Positions 24,256 through 31,994 of a stretch of DNA of 58,429 bases are shown in pieces. Source of the stretch: Planctomycetes bacterium GWF2_41_51 (GTDB lineage: Bacteria > Planctomycetota > Phycisphaerae > Sedimentisphaerales > UBA12454); NCBI GenBank assembly GCA_001825665.1, contig MHXZ01000068.1, forward strand, positions 1 through 58,429. The letters run 5' to 3'. The notes beneath the pieces were generated by a model. That model was not told the DNA's origin, searched no databases, and was given only the letters and a program-made list of their open reading frames with translations. The translations under genes and the position numbers were made by a program. Each line of letters begins with the position of its first letter. Positions within the stretch are counted from its first letter, which is position 1.

Positions 24256-25086
24256 TTGAACAACTTTTCAGAAAGCATATTAATGATATCAGCTGCCATA
24301 AAAGCAAAGATAGGTTATTACGCCTTTAAAAATCTCATGAAGCTAAAGTATTATCAATTAAAAGCTAAAAAGTACATCTTATTAATGCCTTTTGTTTATA
24401 ATGAAATTAGTACTCTTAAAGAGATTGCTAAAAGAAAATGCTCAATAGCAAGATTTGGAGATGGTGAAACTGCACTTTGCAATAGAGAAGGAATTCATTT
24501 TCAGGAGTATAATGATGTATTAGCTCAGCGACTTAAGGAAATACTAAAAAATAACTCATGCGAAAAATTATTAGTTTGTATAGCTCCACATTTCAATAGC
24601 TCCTATGCCCTGTCGCCGAGAGGCTATAATTTTGTTTATAAATTCTTTGCTAAACGCGGCCAAATATATATAAACCTTTTGAATCTAAATTATAAATATG
24701 GTTCAGCTTTAATAAGCAGACCGGATGTATTTAAGTTTGAAAAGAAAGAATTGGATAAATATGTATCCCTTTTAAGAAATCTTTGGAATGGCAGAGATTT
24801 ATTGATAGTTACTGGGAAAAATAGCCGCTTTGTATTGTCCCCTGAACTTTTTGATAATATAAAATCAAATGAATTTATATATGGTCTTTCTGAAAATGCT
24901 TTTGTTCAATATGAAGAACTTCTTAATCGCATTAAATCTCATTCTAAGGACAAGCTTGTTCTCCTGGCAATGGGTCCAACAGCAACTGTTTTAGCTTATG
25001 ATCTTGCAAAAGAAGGTTATCAGGCAATTGACATCGGACACTTGCCAAGCTGCTACCAAATTACCAAAAACATTTTATCCGCATAA
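24256..25086 (+). CDS. GT-D fold glycosyltransferase (DUF1792-like)
   Basis: The frame is open from a GTG at 24238; the TTG at 24256 is preferred since AAGGA lies six bases before it, with the ATG at 24283 as alternative. The protein (~276 residues) carries CSIARFGDGETALCNREG, the signature of the DUF1792 / GT-D domain (SP_1767 family), followed by LVCIAPHFN, LIVTGKNSRFVL and VLLAMGPTATVLAYDLAKEGYQAIDIGHL, all typical. GT-D enzymes add glucose in streptococcal glycoprotein glycosylation; others act in capsule synthesis. This is the only plus-strand gene of the glycosyltransferase cluster. The DNA is clearly more AT-rich than the CODH/ACS region. Confidence 0.8.
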   Translation: MNNFSESILMISAAIKAKIGYYAFKNLMKLKYYQLKAKKYILLMPFVYNEISTLKEIAKRKCSIARFGDGETALCNREGIHFQEYNDVLAQRLKEILKNNSCEKLLVCIAPHFNSSYALSPRGYNFVYKFFAKRGQIYINLLNLNYKYGSALISRPDVFKFEKKELDKYVSLLRNLWNGRDLLIVTGKNSRFVLSPELFDNIKSNEFIYGLSENAFVQYEELLNRIKSHSKDKLVLLAMGPTATVLAYDLAKEGYQAIDIGHLPSCYQITKNILSA

Positions 25087-25127
25087 ACTATCAAAAAACT
25101 GTATTATGCGTTAAGCCTAAATTGACT

Positions 25128-26063
25128 CTATAGATTTTTTTCTAAAGGTGTTGGCATTTTCCATTTTGGATTTTTATCCTTATTTTTTTGCAGCATCCAA
25201 CTTTTATACACACAGACATAAAGGCGCATATCAAATGGCCAGTATTTTATTGCTCTAAAATATAAATACAAGGCTGCCTTGCGGCAACTAATACTATAAA
25301 AATTTTGAGCAACGTGATGATAAGCATGGCTAATTTTACGCCTTGCCGTTGCGGCATCAACAAATCTATTTCCGCCAAGTTTATAATAAAATCTTTCCAG
25401 GATTCTAATTCGATTGCAATTGAACGTAGATGAATTCAGCCTTGGTGAAATTCCATGGTTTAATCGTAAAATCCCATGAGTTTCCGTCACAAAAAGAAAT
25501 TTTATTTTAGTCGATAGTCTTAACAATGCATCAGTATCGGCGGCGTTGCGAATAGAATTGTCAAAATGAAAATCTGCGAGAGCCTCTCTTCGAAAAACTG
25601 ATGTTTGAAGCCAAATGAAACCAGTTTTAAATAAATCTTTTGTTATTTTTCCTGATTTGCACAGTCTTGCTTCATGTTTAACTTCTTCTTTTCCGTCAGG
25701 ATATCTGCCATAAATCAAACAATAAGATGCACCATAATCGGGATTGCTTTGAAGTTTTCCGATCATAATTTCAAGAAAATTCTCAGGCCACAAATCATCG
25801 GAATCCAGAAATGCGATGTATTGGCCTGTACAATTTTTTATACCGAAATTTCGAGCACTTGCGCAGCCGCCATTTTCTTTGTAGAAATATTTGATTCTGC
25901 TGTCGGTAAATGACTCAATGACTGACTTTGTATCATCCGTTGAGCCGTCGTCTATAATAACTATTTCAAAATCCTGAAAACTTTGATTTAGAACAGAGTT
26001 GATGGCATCTTTAATAAGAATGCTTCTATTGTAAGTAGGTATTGTAACAGATACGGTAGGCAT
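25128..26063 (-). CDS. Family 2 glycosyltransferase
   Basis: A 311-residue GT-A fold glycosyltransferase: MPTVSVTIPTYNRSILIKDA at the N-terminus, VIIDDGSTDDTKSVI, GGCASARNFGIKNCTGQYIAFLDSDDLW with the DxD-type metal site, and a C-terminal helical region ending KWKMPTPLEKNL. It is soluble and cytoplasmic, probably adding a sugar to a lipid-linked surface glycan. There is no ribosome site, and a TATAAA lies 12 bases before the ATG. The truncated gene at 28854-29255 is a decayed relative, sharing the tail 'W.MP.PL'. Confidence 0.88.
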   Translation of the reverse strand: MPTVSVTIPTYNRSILIKDAINSVLNQSFQDFEIVIIDDGSTDDTKSVIESFTDSRIKYFYKENGGCASARNFGIKNCTGQYIAFLDSDDLWPENFLEIMIGKLQSNPDYGASYCLIYGRYPDGKEEVKHEARLCKSGKITKDLFKTGFIWLQTSVFRREALADFHFDNSIRNAADTDALLRLSTKIKFLFVTETHGILRLNHGISPRLNSSTFNCNRIRILERFYYKLGGNRFVDAATARRKISHAYHHVAQNFYSISCRKAALYLYFRAIKYWPFDMRLYVCVYKSWMLQKNKDKNPKWKMPTPLEKNL

Positions 26064-26074
26064 AAAAACGGTCG

Positions 26075-26102
26075 TTTATATAAAACTAATTTTGTAAAGC
26101 AA
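26075..26102 (-). promoter_or_regulatory. Predicted promoter of the GT2 gene
   Basis: On the minus strand TTGCTT (26097-26102) and TATAAA (26075-26080) are 16 bp apart. The expected start would leave a leader of about five nucleotides before the ATG at 26063. Confidence 0.35.
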
Positions 26103-26109
26103 TATCATA

Positions 26110-26817
26110 TTATTTTATACTTTTCGCAAAAACATTATATCCCAGGCACATTATCTCATGTGATGAACGGTCTTTTTTTTCAAATCGTTGCAGCATTTTA
26201 AGTAAAATGTGAATAGCACCTTGTTCGATAAGATTTGGTTTATCATTTACATATTCTATTGCTCGATTTTTAATTAGGCGCATTCCTTCAGCAGCCCATT
26301 CAAAAAAGCTGCCATTAGGGACTATCTCAAGGATTTCCAAAGTATTTTTTTTCAGATGTGTTTCGTAAAAATAATGATTAAATCCTGAATAGAAATGATA
26401 AGGAGAATAATGTGTCAGACTGCTGCGCGGTGCAGTAAGAACAAGATAACCTCCAGTTTTTAATAAACGCGAAAACTCGCGAATTGCTGCAATAGGATCT
26501 GGCAAATGTTCAAAGACTTCTATGCACATTATGGCATCGAATGAATTATCAGGCTCAGGAATATTCGTAATATCACAAACAATATCCAACTCGCCTTGAT
26601 CCCATTTTTCCTTTTGTTTTCCTTTTCCATCACCTACGCCGTCGTACTGAGCAAAATCCTGTGAGACATATTTCAAATGTGAGCACAATGGCTTGAATCT
26701 CAATTGACCTGCCCCTGCGTCTAGAATTCGGCTCCCATTTGGAATCTTCTTGAGAGTCTTTTCAAGCCATTCAGTTCTTATTTGTCCGGACCTTTTACCA
26801 AATCTTTTAATTTCCAT
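26110..26817 (-). CDS. Class I SAM-dependent methyltransferase
   Basis: A 235-residue Methyltransf_11-type protein. Motif I is SRILDAGAGQLRFKPLC near residue 35; motif II/III DIVCDITNIPEPDNSFDAIM; post-motif IEVFEHLPDPIAAIREFSRLLKTGG near 125; then YLVLTAPRSSLTHYSPYHFY. The AAGG before the ATG supports the start. Its place between glycosyltransferases suggests modification of a sugar or lipid head group in surface polysaccharide synthesis, but the substrate cannot be read from sequence. Confidence 0.85.
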   Translation of the reverse strand: MEIKRFGKRSGQIRTEWLEKTLKKIPNGSRILDAGAGQLRFKPLCSHLKYVSQDFAQYDGVGDGKGKQKEKWDQGELDIVCDITNIPEPDNSFDAIMCIEVFEHLPDPIAAIREFSRLLKTGGYLVLTAPRSSLTHYSPYHFYSGFNHYFYETHLKKNTLEILEIVPNGSFFEWAAEGMRLIKNRAIEYVNDKPNLIEQGAIHILLKMLQRFEKKDRSSHEIMCLGYNVFAKSIK

Positions 26818-26950
26818 TATTACCTTTTAATAACTTTGCTTTACAATGTACCTAATGTTTTTTTTAGTGTCAATAAAATAGGAAAATTATATTAATTAAT
26901 CATAAACAATGTTGCTTAATCATCAAAGTATTAATAGAAAAAACTGAAAT

Positions 26951-28081
26951 TTATCCTTGAGTCAAACTCTCGCAGGTTTGCTCATAAATTTCAAAAACCT
27001 TATCCAATGAAAAATGTTCAATAGTATATTTTCGTGCATTTTTACCAAGATATTCGCGCAATGACTCATCACTCATAAGTTGTTCGACTGCTTTACGGAT
27101 ATGTTTAGGTTCTGGTTCGACCAGCAAGCCTGTCTGACCATCAATAATCAAATTTTCTATTCCCGGAGATTTTGCTCCGATACAGGCCATACCGCAGGAC
27201 ATCGCCTCGATAAGTGCCTTTGGATTTCCTTCCCATGAAGCTATATTGACGTATATTCTCGAGGCATTAAAAAAACTTGGTAAATCGCTGTTTTCAACTC
27301 TGTTTATAAGATTAACTTCGCAGTTTGAATTAGAAGCAATTGTTTTAAGATCCTCCTTCATATTGCCTTGGCCGATAATTTTAATTTTATAAGTTGCATC
27401 TGAAACTGAGTTAATCAATAAATCGTGACGTTTTTTTCTTACGAGTCTGCCTACAGAAATTATATCTGTATCTTTCTTTATGTTAGATGGCTTAAATAAT
27501 TCGGTATCTACATTATTTGGTGCGATTAAGATTTTTTCGGAATTTACTTTATAGTTTTTAATTACCCAGTCAGCTAATTCCTTTGTTGGAATGATACATT
27601 TATCTGCCTTTTGAAATGTCTTTTTCTCACATTGCAGTTTTTTTTGGTCTCGCTTTCCCGTTTTTTTTAATACCTCAGCCGATTCCCCAAAAACCATTCC
27701 ACAGCGAGCTACAACTTTTGCTCCCCATAATTTCCCCGCAGCTATAGCTGCAGGAAACGAAAACCCCTGAAGAGTTATAATTACATCAGTTTTTTTGCCT
27801 GAACCAAAATGCAATAATGGAAAAAACAACTGATATAACCCGTCCAGTTTTTTAGGAAGAACATAAGGCCACTGTGGATGAATTTCTGCTTTAAATCCTA
27901 TTTCGGGAATTTCTCGTTGCTTATCGCGGCTGTAAATTGAAATTTCCCAGCCGTTTTCATGAAATTTCCTGTATATATCCAATGCACGATGTAACGATCC
28001 GACTTCATTAAGGCTATTTAATGAACTGCAAAATACCGATAAATGCGGCTTATGATTTTTTGTTTTTCTATTCCTAAGCAA
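26951..28081 (-). CDS. Family 4 glycosyltransferase (GT-B fold)
   Basis: A 376-residue retaining glycosyltransferase. The start is a TTG at 28081 with AGGAAG upstream, two bases after the stop of the preceding gene. The N-terminal acceptor domain holds SLNEVGSLHRALDIYRKF; the C-terminal donor domain has IISVGRLVRKKRHDLLINSV, the EAMSCGMACIGAKSPGIENL (EX7E) motif and DGQTGLLVEPE. GT4 enzymes use nucleotide sugars to extend exopolysaccharide or O-antigen-like chains at the cytoplasmic membrane face. It is co-transcribed with the methyltransferase gene before it. Confidence 0.9.
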   Translation of the reverse strand: MLRNRKTKNHKPHLSVFCSSLNSLNEVGSLHRALDIYRKFHENGWEISIYSRDKQREIPEIGFKAEIHPQWPYVLPKKLDGLYQLFFPLLHFGSGKKTDVIITLQGFSFPAAIAAGKLWGAKVVARCGMVFGESAEVLKKTGKRDQKKLQCEKKTFQKADKCIIPTKELADWVIKNYKVNSEKILIAPNNVDTELFKPSNIKKDTDIISVGRLVRKKRHDLLINSVSDATYKIKIIGQGNMKEDLKTIASNSNCEVNLINRVENSDLPSFFNASRIYVNIASWEGNPKALIEAMSCGMACIGAKSPGIENLIIDGQTGLLVEPEPKHIRKAVEQLMSDESLREYLGKNARKYTIEHFSLDKVFEIYEQTCESLTQG

Positions 28082-28082
28082 T

Positions 28083-28847
28083 TTAAACTTCCTGTTTTTT
28101 AAAAATTAAATGTACCGTATAAATATAGATATTATCATACTCAAATATGCCTGCCTTACGCAAATATTTTTTATTGTAGTCGTTGAGAGGATAAACCGGT
28201 AAATCTGAATGTTTTCGCCTCCATGTTTCGAACTTTGCGATCTTGAAACCAGTTTTTAATAAAATATTCTGTATCTTATCGAAATTGCCTAAAACAAAAT
28301 CTTTCTCTCCATGCAGATGAATCGGAGCTGTCAAAGACACAAATCCATCATCCTTTAAAACCCGATATATCTCTTTCAATGCTTTGTGAGGTTTTTTCCA
28401 GTGTTCAAAGGTATGGCTACCGATCGCAACATCAAAAGATTTGTCCGGAAATGGCATTTTCTCAACGCTGCAAACATGAGTTGCAAGGTCTGTAGATAAA
28501 ATATCAACGCCGGTCCATCTGCAATTATTTGCTTCTACTAAGGCTTTTATGTATCCGCCTTTTTCCTTTGCTCCGCAGCCGATTTCAAGGATATCCAAAT
28601 TTTGCAGATTGCCATAATTTTCTTTCTCAATAGTTCGCTGACAGCGTCTGATCGACTGTTCACCTCGGCTATCGCAATGCTTACATTGACCATAGTTTGA
28701 GCATTCTGAGCAAACAATATCTGTTGCAGGCACAAACCAATTGAATTTTGACTTCGGTTTAAAAGAGGTTTTCCTGACTATATCGTAATAAATTTCCTCA
28801 AGAAAGATAAATATATTCTCGCAAATAGAACCGAAAAATCCATTCAT
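28083..28847 (-). CDS. SAM-dependent methyltransferase with N-terminal cysteine-rich segment
   Basis: A 254-residue protein with AGGG before its ATG. Residues ~45-65 contain a cysteine cluster (CSECSNYGQCKHC) that may bind zinc, and ~80-215 form a Methyltransf_11 domain: LDILEIGCGAKEKGGYIKAL, GVDILSTDLATH, FPDKSFDVAIGSHTFEHW and EIYRVLKDDGFVSLTAPIHL. The Cys-rich segment is like small treble-clef elements found in some glycan-modifying enzymes. It is followed directly by the GT4 gene. Probable role is methylation of a sugar residue; the substrate is unknown. Confidence 0.82.
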   Translation of the reverse strand: MNGFFGSICENIFIFLEEIYYDIVRKTSFKPKSKFNWFVPATDIVCSECSNYGQCKHCDSRGEQSIRRCQRTIEKENYGNLQNLDILEIGCGAKEKGGYIKALVEANNCRWTGVDILSTDLATHVCSVEKMPFPDKSFDVAIGSHTFEHWKKPHKALKEIYRVLKDDGFVSLTAPIHLHGEKDFVLGNFDKIQNILLKTGFKIAKFETWRRKHSDLPVYPLNDYNKKYLRKAGIFEYDNIYIYTVHLIFKKQEV

Positions 28848-28853
28848 ATTATT

Positions 28854-29255
28854 TTACCCTCGATAAAGGTTCATATATTTTTCTTTTCTTTTTATCATTA
28901 CGGAATAATTTATTTCTGTCGAGATTGGAATAAAATCTATCGAGAGATTTTTTTGCAGATGACATAAAGGCTCTACCAGCGGCTCTGGCATTGCCCAGCT
29001 TGGATCCTTGCCAGAAGTCTTTATAAAAGCTGTAAATAGTCCCACATATAATTTTATAAAAAGCGGATTATATGCAATGCCATACTCGCTGTTTTGCTCT
29101 AATTTTACCGTCATCATTTTTAGGAAATCCGCAGGCCATAAATCATTGGAATCGAGAAAGGCAATGTATTTGCCTTTTGCCTGTGCTACTTTGTTAGCAC
29201 GTTTGACAATATAACCACGATTATAGGTTGGTATTATTATGGATACAGTAATCAT
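28854..29255 (-). pseudogene. Doubly deleted GT2 glycosyltransferase remnant
   Basis: The 133-codon frame is a GT2 protein with two in-frame losses, seen by comparison with the intact paralogue at 25128-26063. The start VSIIIPTYNRGYIVKRA jumps straight to NKVAQAKGKYIAFLDSNDLW, losing about 50 residues that include the nucleotide-binding IDDGS strand. After YGIAYNPLF it jumps to KLYVGLFTAFIKTSG, losing about 145 residues, and then ends with SWAMPEPLVEPL. The DxD site is SND rather than SDD. The frame stays open, so it could still be translated, but no glycosyltransferase activity is expected. Confidence 0.75.
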
Positions 29256-29546
29256 TTGAATCTAAGTTTTTTACAAAACTTTTGAATGAAAAGTATAAAT
29301 ATCTTAACTCCGTTTAAAATTCTTCTGACAAAGCCTAATCAATATAGATAAAAAAAGCTATTTTACAAGAAAAACTTGAGAACCCGCAGATTGTTTGTTC
29401 AAGTTTTTATCAAAGGTTTTTTGCTTAACAAGCCTTCATCACGATATCCAATTCGCGAAATCCCTGCATTCCTGCCGAGTGATGATAGAGTTTGGGCACA
29501 AAAGATTTGATTGTTTGAACAGCGGTCACGGCGTTTTCCTTTCAAA
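29256..29546. other. Gene-poor gap with a 34-codon remnant
   Basis: The only coding-like stretch is a minus-strand frame from a GTG at 29529, with AAGGA upstream, to a TAA at 29425: VTAVQTIKSFVPKLYHHSAG and a further 14 residues. It resembles no family I know and may be the start of a lost gene. The rest is AT-rich and has no recognisable feature. Confidence 0.25.
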
Positions 29547-29623
29547 AAAAGAGTAGTACTACTCTTTTACAAGAAGGTTACGGCCGCGCCGCCGACATGG
29601 GGGGTATTCATAAGTTTTGAATT
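29547..29623 (+). repeat. ~76-bp repeat, copy A, with a perfect 22-bp palindrome
   Basis: The segment starts with a perfect inverted repeat at 29547-29568 (half-site AAAAGAGTAGT) and continues through GGTTACGGCCGCGCC and GGGTATTCATAAGT to TGAATT. It matches 41871-41945 along its whole length in the same orientation with only about ten differences. The remaining 29624-29767 holds no gene. Its nature is unknown; it could be the end of a mobile element. Confidence 0.8.
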
Positions 29624-29767
29624 CAGCGTAAACAAGGTTGACCTCTCAGAAGTCGCTAAAAACCATAACTAATTACGCCATAATGATTTACATTATATTT
29701 ATATCGCACGTGAACAACAATTCTCGACATATTGCAAGCTGTTTCAAAATGTTAGACATTTAAAAAA

Positions 29768-30841
29768 TTAAAAAACCCAGGAATTGTTTTTTATGTAATC
29801 GACAAGCTCATCGACTTGGGTGTAAACAAGGCAAGTACATGTATCAGCCGCTCCATAATAAACCGCTATCCTTCCAGTCGGTGCATCACAAACAGCAGCA
29901 CAAGGGAAAACAACATTAGGTACAAACCCGGCTGTTTCATAATTAGTCTCAGGTGTGAGTATGTGCTCACGAGTTCGATAAAGCACCTTCCATGGCTCAT
30001 CTAAATCAAGCAGGCATGCTCCTGCACTGTAAACAAATCCGTTGCAATTCGTAATAACACCATGATAAAAAAGCAGCCAGCCATGCCTGGTCTCGATAGG
30101 AACCGGTCCTGCGCCTATCTTGGTGCTTTGCCACATATTTCCGCCTTTGCCCATTACATATCGATGCTTACCCCAAAAACACATATCAGGGCTTTGGCTG
30201 TAAAATATATCACCGAATGGTGTGTGCCCTGTATCGCTCGGACGGCTTAACATAGCAAAATTGCCGTTTATTTTTCGCGGAAATAGAACGCCATTACGGT
30301 TATATGGCAGTAAAGCATTTTCGAGTTGAATAAAAGTTTTGAAATCTTTTGTTTTTGCAACCCCTATAGTATAACCATGATACATGTTGCACCATGTTAC
30401 ATAATATTCATCGTCTATCTTGCATACACGAGGATCATAGCTGTATGTTTTTTCTGCAAGTTCCGGATCACTGTTTATAAAAATAATCTCATTTTGTTCG
30501 ATATCCCATTTCAATCCATCTGGGCTGGTCCCGAAATGCAAATGCGACATCCTATCCTTGTATTCTGTTCTGAATACACCTGCAAATCCGCCATTAAAAG
30601 GAACGACAGCGCTGTTGTATATGCCCTGGACTCGCGGCAACGGTTTAACACCTATAATAGGATTCCTGTTGTCTCGCCACATGACTTCGTCGCAACCTGC
30701 TGGTTTACCCTGCCATGGCATGTTCGGCAAAGGCTTACCTATGATTGTATGATTTCGAACCACATCTGCTATTTTTGTGGATTTAAATTTAGTTATCAAT
30801 GATTGCTTGTTTTCAGTATTTTTCTGCAAATCCGATTTCAT
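29768..30841 (-). CDS. GH130 family beta-mannoside phosphorylase-like enzyme
   Basis: A 357-residue five-bladed propeller enzyme of GH130; AAGGAG lies nine bases before the ATG. Visible signatures are RDNRNPIIG, YNSAVVPFNGGFAGVFR, GTSPDGLKW, YDPRVCKIDDEYYVTWC, containing the catalytic Asp region, IGAGPVPIETRHGWLLFYHG and FPCAAVCD...VYYGAADTCTCL. GH130 enzymes phosphorolyse or hydrolyse beta-1,2- or beta-1,4-mannosides. No signal peptide, so cytoplasmic. With an AGE-family epimerase in module 1, a mannobiose epimerase/phosphorylase route is conceivable, but the genes are 22 kb apart. It follows the PEP-CTERM gene across a terminator. Confidence 0.9.
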   Translation of the reverse strand: MKSDLQKNTENKQSLITKFKSTKIADVVRNHTIIGKPLPNMPWQGKPAGCDEVMWRDNRNPIIGVKPLPRVQGIYNSAVVPFNGGFAGVFRTEYKDRMSHLHFGTSPDGLKWDIEQNEIIFINSDPELAEKTYSYDPRVCKIDDEYYVTWCNMYHGYTIGVAKTKDFKTFIQLENALLPYNRNGVLFPRKINGNFAMLSRPSDTGHTPFGDIFYSQSPDMCFWGKHRYVMGKGGNMWQSTKIGAGPVPIETRHGWLLFYHGVITNCNGFVYSAGACLLDLDEPWKVLYRTREHILTPETNYETAGFVPNVVFPCAAVCDAPTGRIAVYYGAADTCTCLVYTQVDELVDYIKNNSWVF

Positions 30842-30925
30842 CTATGTTGCTCCTTTTCGGAACTTATATGGCGATCCGAAAAACCCCTGATAGCTTGTAT
30901 CGATTCTGAAGCCCCCGGGGAAATT

Positions 30926-30959
30926 AAATTGTGGCCTCCAATTTAAGAGGCCACAATTT
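30926..30959 (-). terminator. Strong hairpin terminator after the PEP-CTERM protein gene
   Basis: AAATTGTGGCCTC and GAGGCCACAATTT pair perfectly (13 bp) around an eight-base loop, 11 bp after the stop of the 30971-31849 gene. In the minus direction the 3' arm is followed by AATTTCCCC, so the U-run is weak, but the stem is very stable. Confidence 0.75.
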
Positions 30960-30970
30960 CGAAATAAAAA

Positions 30971-31849
30971 TTATTTACGACGTCTGATTAAACCAAAAGC
31001 TCCTAAAACAAGAAGAGACATCGTTGTTGGTTCTGGAACCATACCTGGTGTAAATTCATAGGTATATCCCGTTGCTCTTGGATTTTGATCAGATACCATC
31101 CAAAATTCATCGATGTAAACCTTAGTATCAGCACTTCCGCCAATAATGCCGATTTCAAACCAGCTTTTATATTTGTTATCTTCCCATGGTTCAATAACAT
31201 CATCGAATGTAGATTTCGGAAGTGTAAACTGCAAATTCTGCCATGTATAATCGGTAAAATCATCAAGGTCGATTAATACATAGCCGTTTGGAGTTAATAC
31301 GCTTGAATCGTTCCACGGCTGGGTAGCGCCAGTATTGATGTAACCATAGGCCTGTACAAAAAGTTTTGCGCCTGCGCCATTAACGACAGATATTCTTGCA
31401 TCAGATCTGAAGAAAGTCTTTTCCCATGGCCATTTTGGATGATAAATCTGGTATCCCTGACTTTCCTGTCCCATAACAACACCTGGAGTAATGTAGGAAG
31501 CAACCACAGCTTTATCTGCTGGTTTGCCGCTCCATGAAGGATCAATCCATTCAATGCCATATTTACTAACGTCTGCTGCCGGTCTGCCGCTGGCATAGTC
31601 ATTCTGCGACCTCATTTTCCACCAGCCTGGTTCGATGCTTTTCTGTGCACCCGGAGCAGCAAGATATGCAGTACTATCCCAAGGCCAAATTTTAATTTGA
31701 TCACCTGCCATGCTCATGATGTCATACATTTGAGGATTGTTCAGAGTCCTCCAGCCATCCGTCCATATTGGGTCTTCCATTGAGTAGGCCTGCAATGATG
31801 CTGCAAGACAAGCCACTACAACTAACATCGATATACTTCTCATTCTCAT
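30971..31849 (-). CDS. PEP-CTERM secreted protein with 'GIEWIDPSWSG' domain
   Basis: The ATG at 31849 is chosen because GGAGG lies eight bases upstream and a signal peptide starts there (MRMRSISMLVVVACLAASLQA); the frame itself extends back to 31912. Residues ~45-265 form one domain with KYGIEWIDPSWSGKPADKAV, YITPGVVM, YQIYHPKWPWEKTFFRSDAR and KVYIDEFWMVSD, which is shared with the middle of the 1049-residue protein next door but belongs to no family I recognise. It looks like a beta-sandwich carbohydrate-binding fold. The C-terminus VPEPTTMSLLVLGAFGLIRRRK is a PEP-CTERM sorting signal. Third gene of the module-2 minus-strand operon. Confidence 0.8.
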   Translation of the reverse strand: MRMRSISMLVVVACLAASLQAYSMEDPIWTDGWRTLNNPQMYDIMSMAGDQIKIWPWDSTAYLAAPGAQKSIEPGWWKMRSQNDYASGRPAADVSKYGIEWIDPSWSGKPADKAVVASYITPGVVMGQESQGYQIYHPKWPWEKTFFRSDARISVVNGAGAKLFVQAYGYINTGATQPWNDSSVLTPNGYVLIDLDDFTDYTWQNLQFTLPKSTFDDVIEPWEDNKYKSWFEIGIIGGSADTKVYIDEFWMVSDQNPRATGYTYEFTPGMVPEPTTMSLLVLGAFGLIRRRK

Positions 31850-31941
31850 AACTTCAACCTCCAAAAAATCGTGTAAAAATAATAATCCCGAAAGAAACGC
31901 TCTTCCAGCCAATGATGATATTTTTTTATAAAGAACCTAAT

Positions 31942-31977
31942 TGTTCAACTGCCATGCTGACAGCACAGCAGTTGAAC
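31942..31977 (-). terminator. Hairpin after the 1049-residue protein gene
   Basis: GTTCAACTGC and GCAGTTGAAC form a 10-bp stem with a 15-base loop just past the stop codon at 31995. The T-run is poor, so it may attenuate rather than stop transcription into the PEP-CTERM gene. Confidence 0.45.
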
Positions 31978-31994
31978 CAAAATTTACAATTAAC

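Noticed and set aside
29547-29568. Perfect 22-bp palindrome as an intrinsic terminator
   Set aside because: It is repeated with ~55 bp of further matching sequence at 41871-41945, does not directly follow an intact gene and has no T-run, so it is treated as part of a repeat element.
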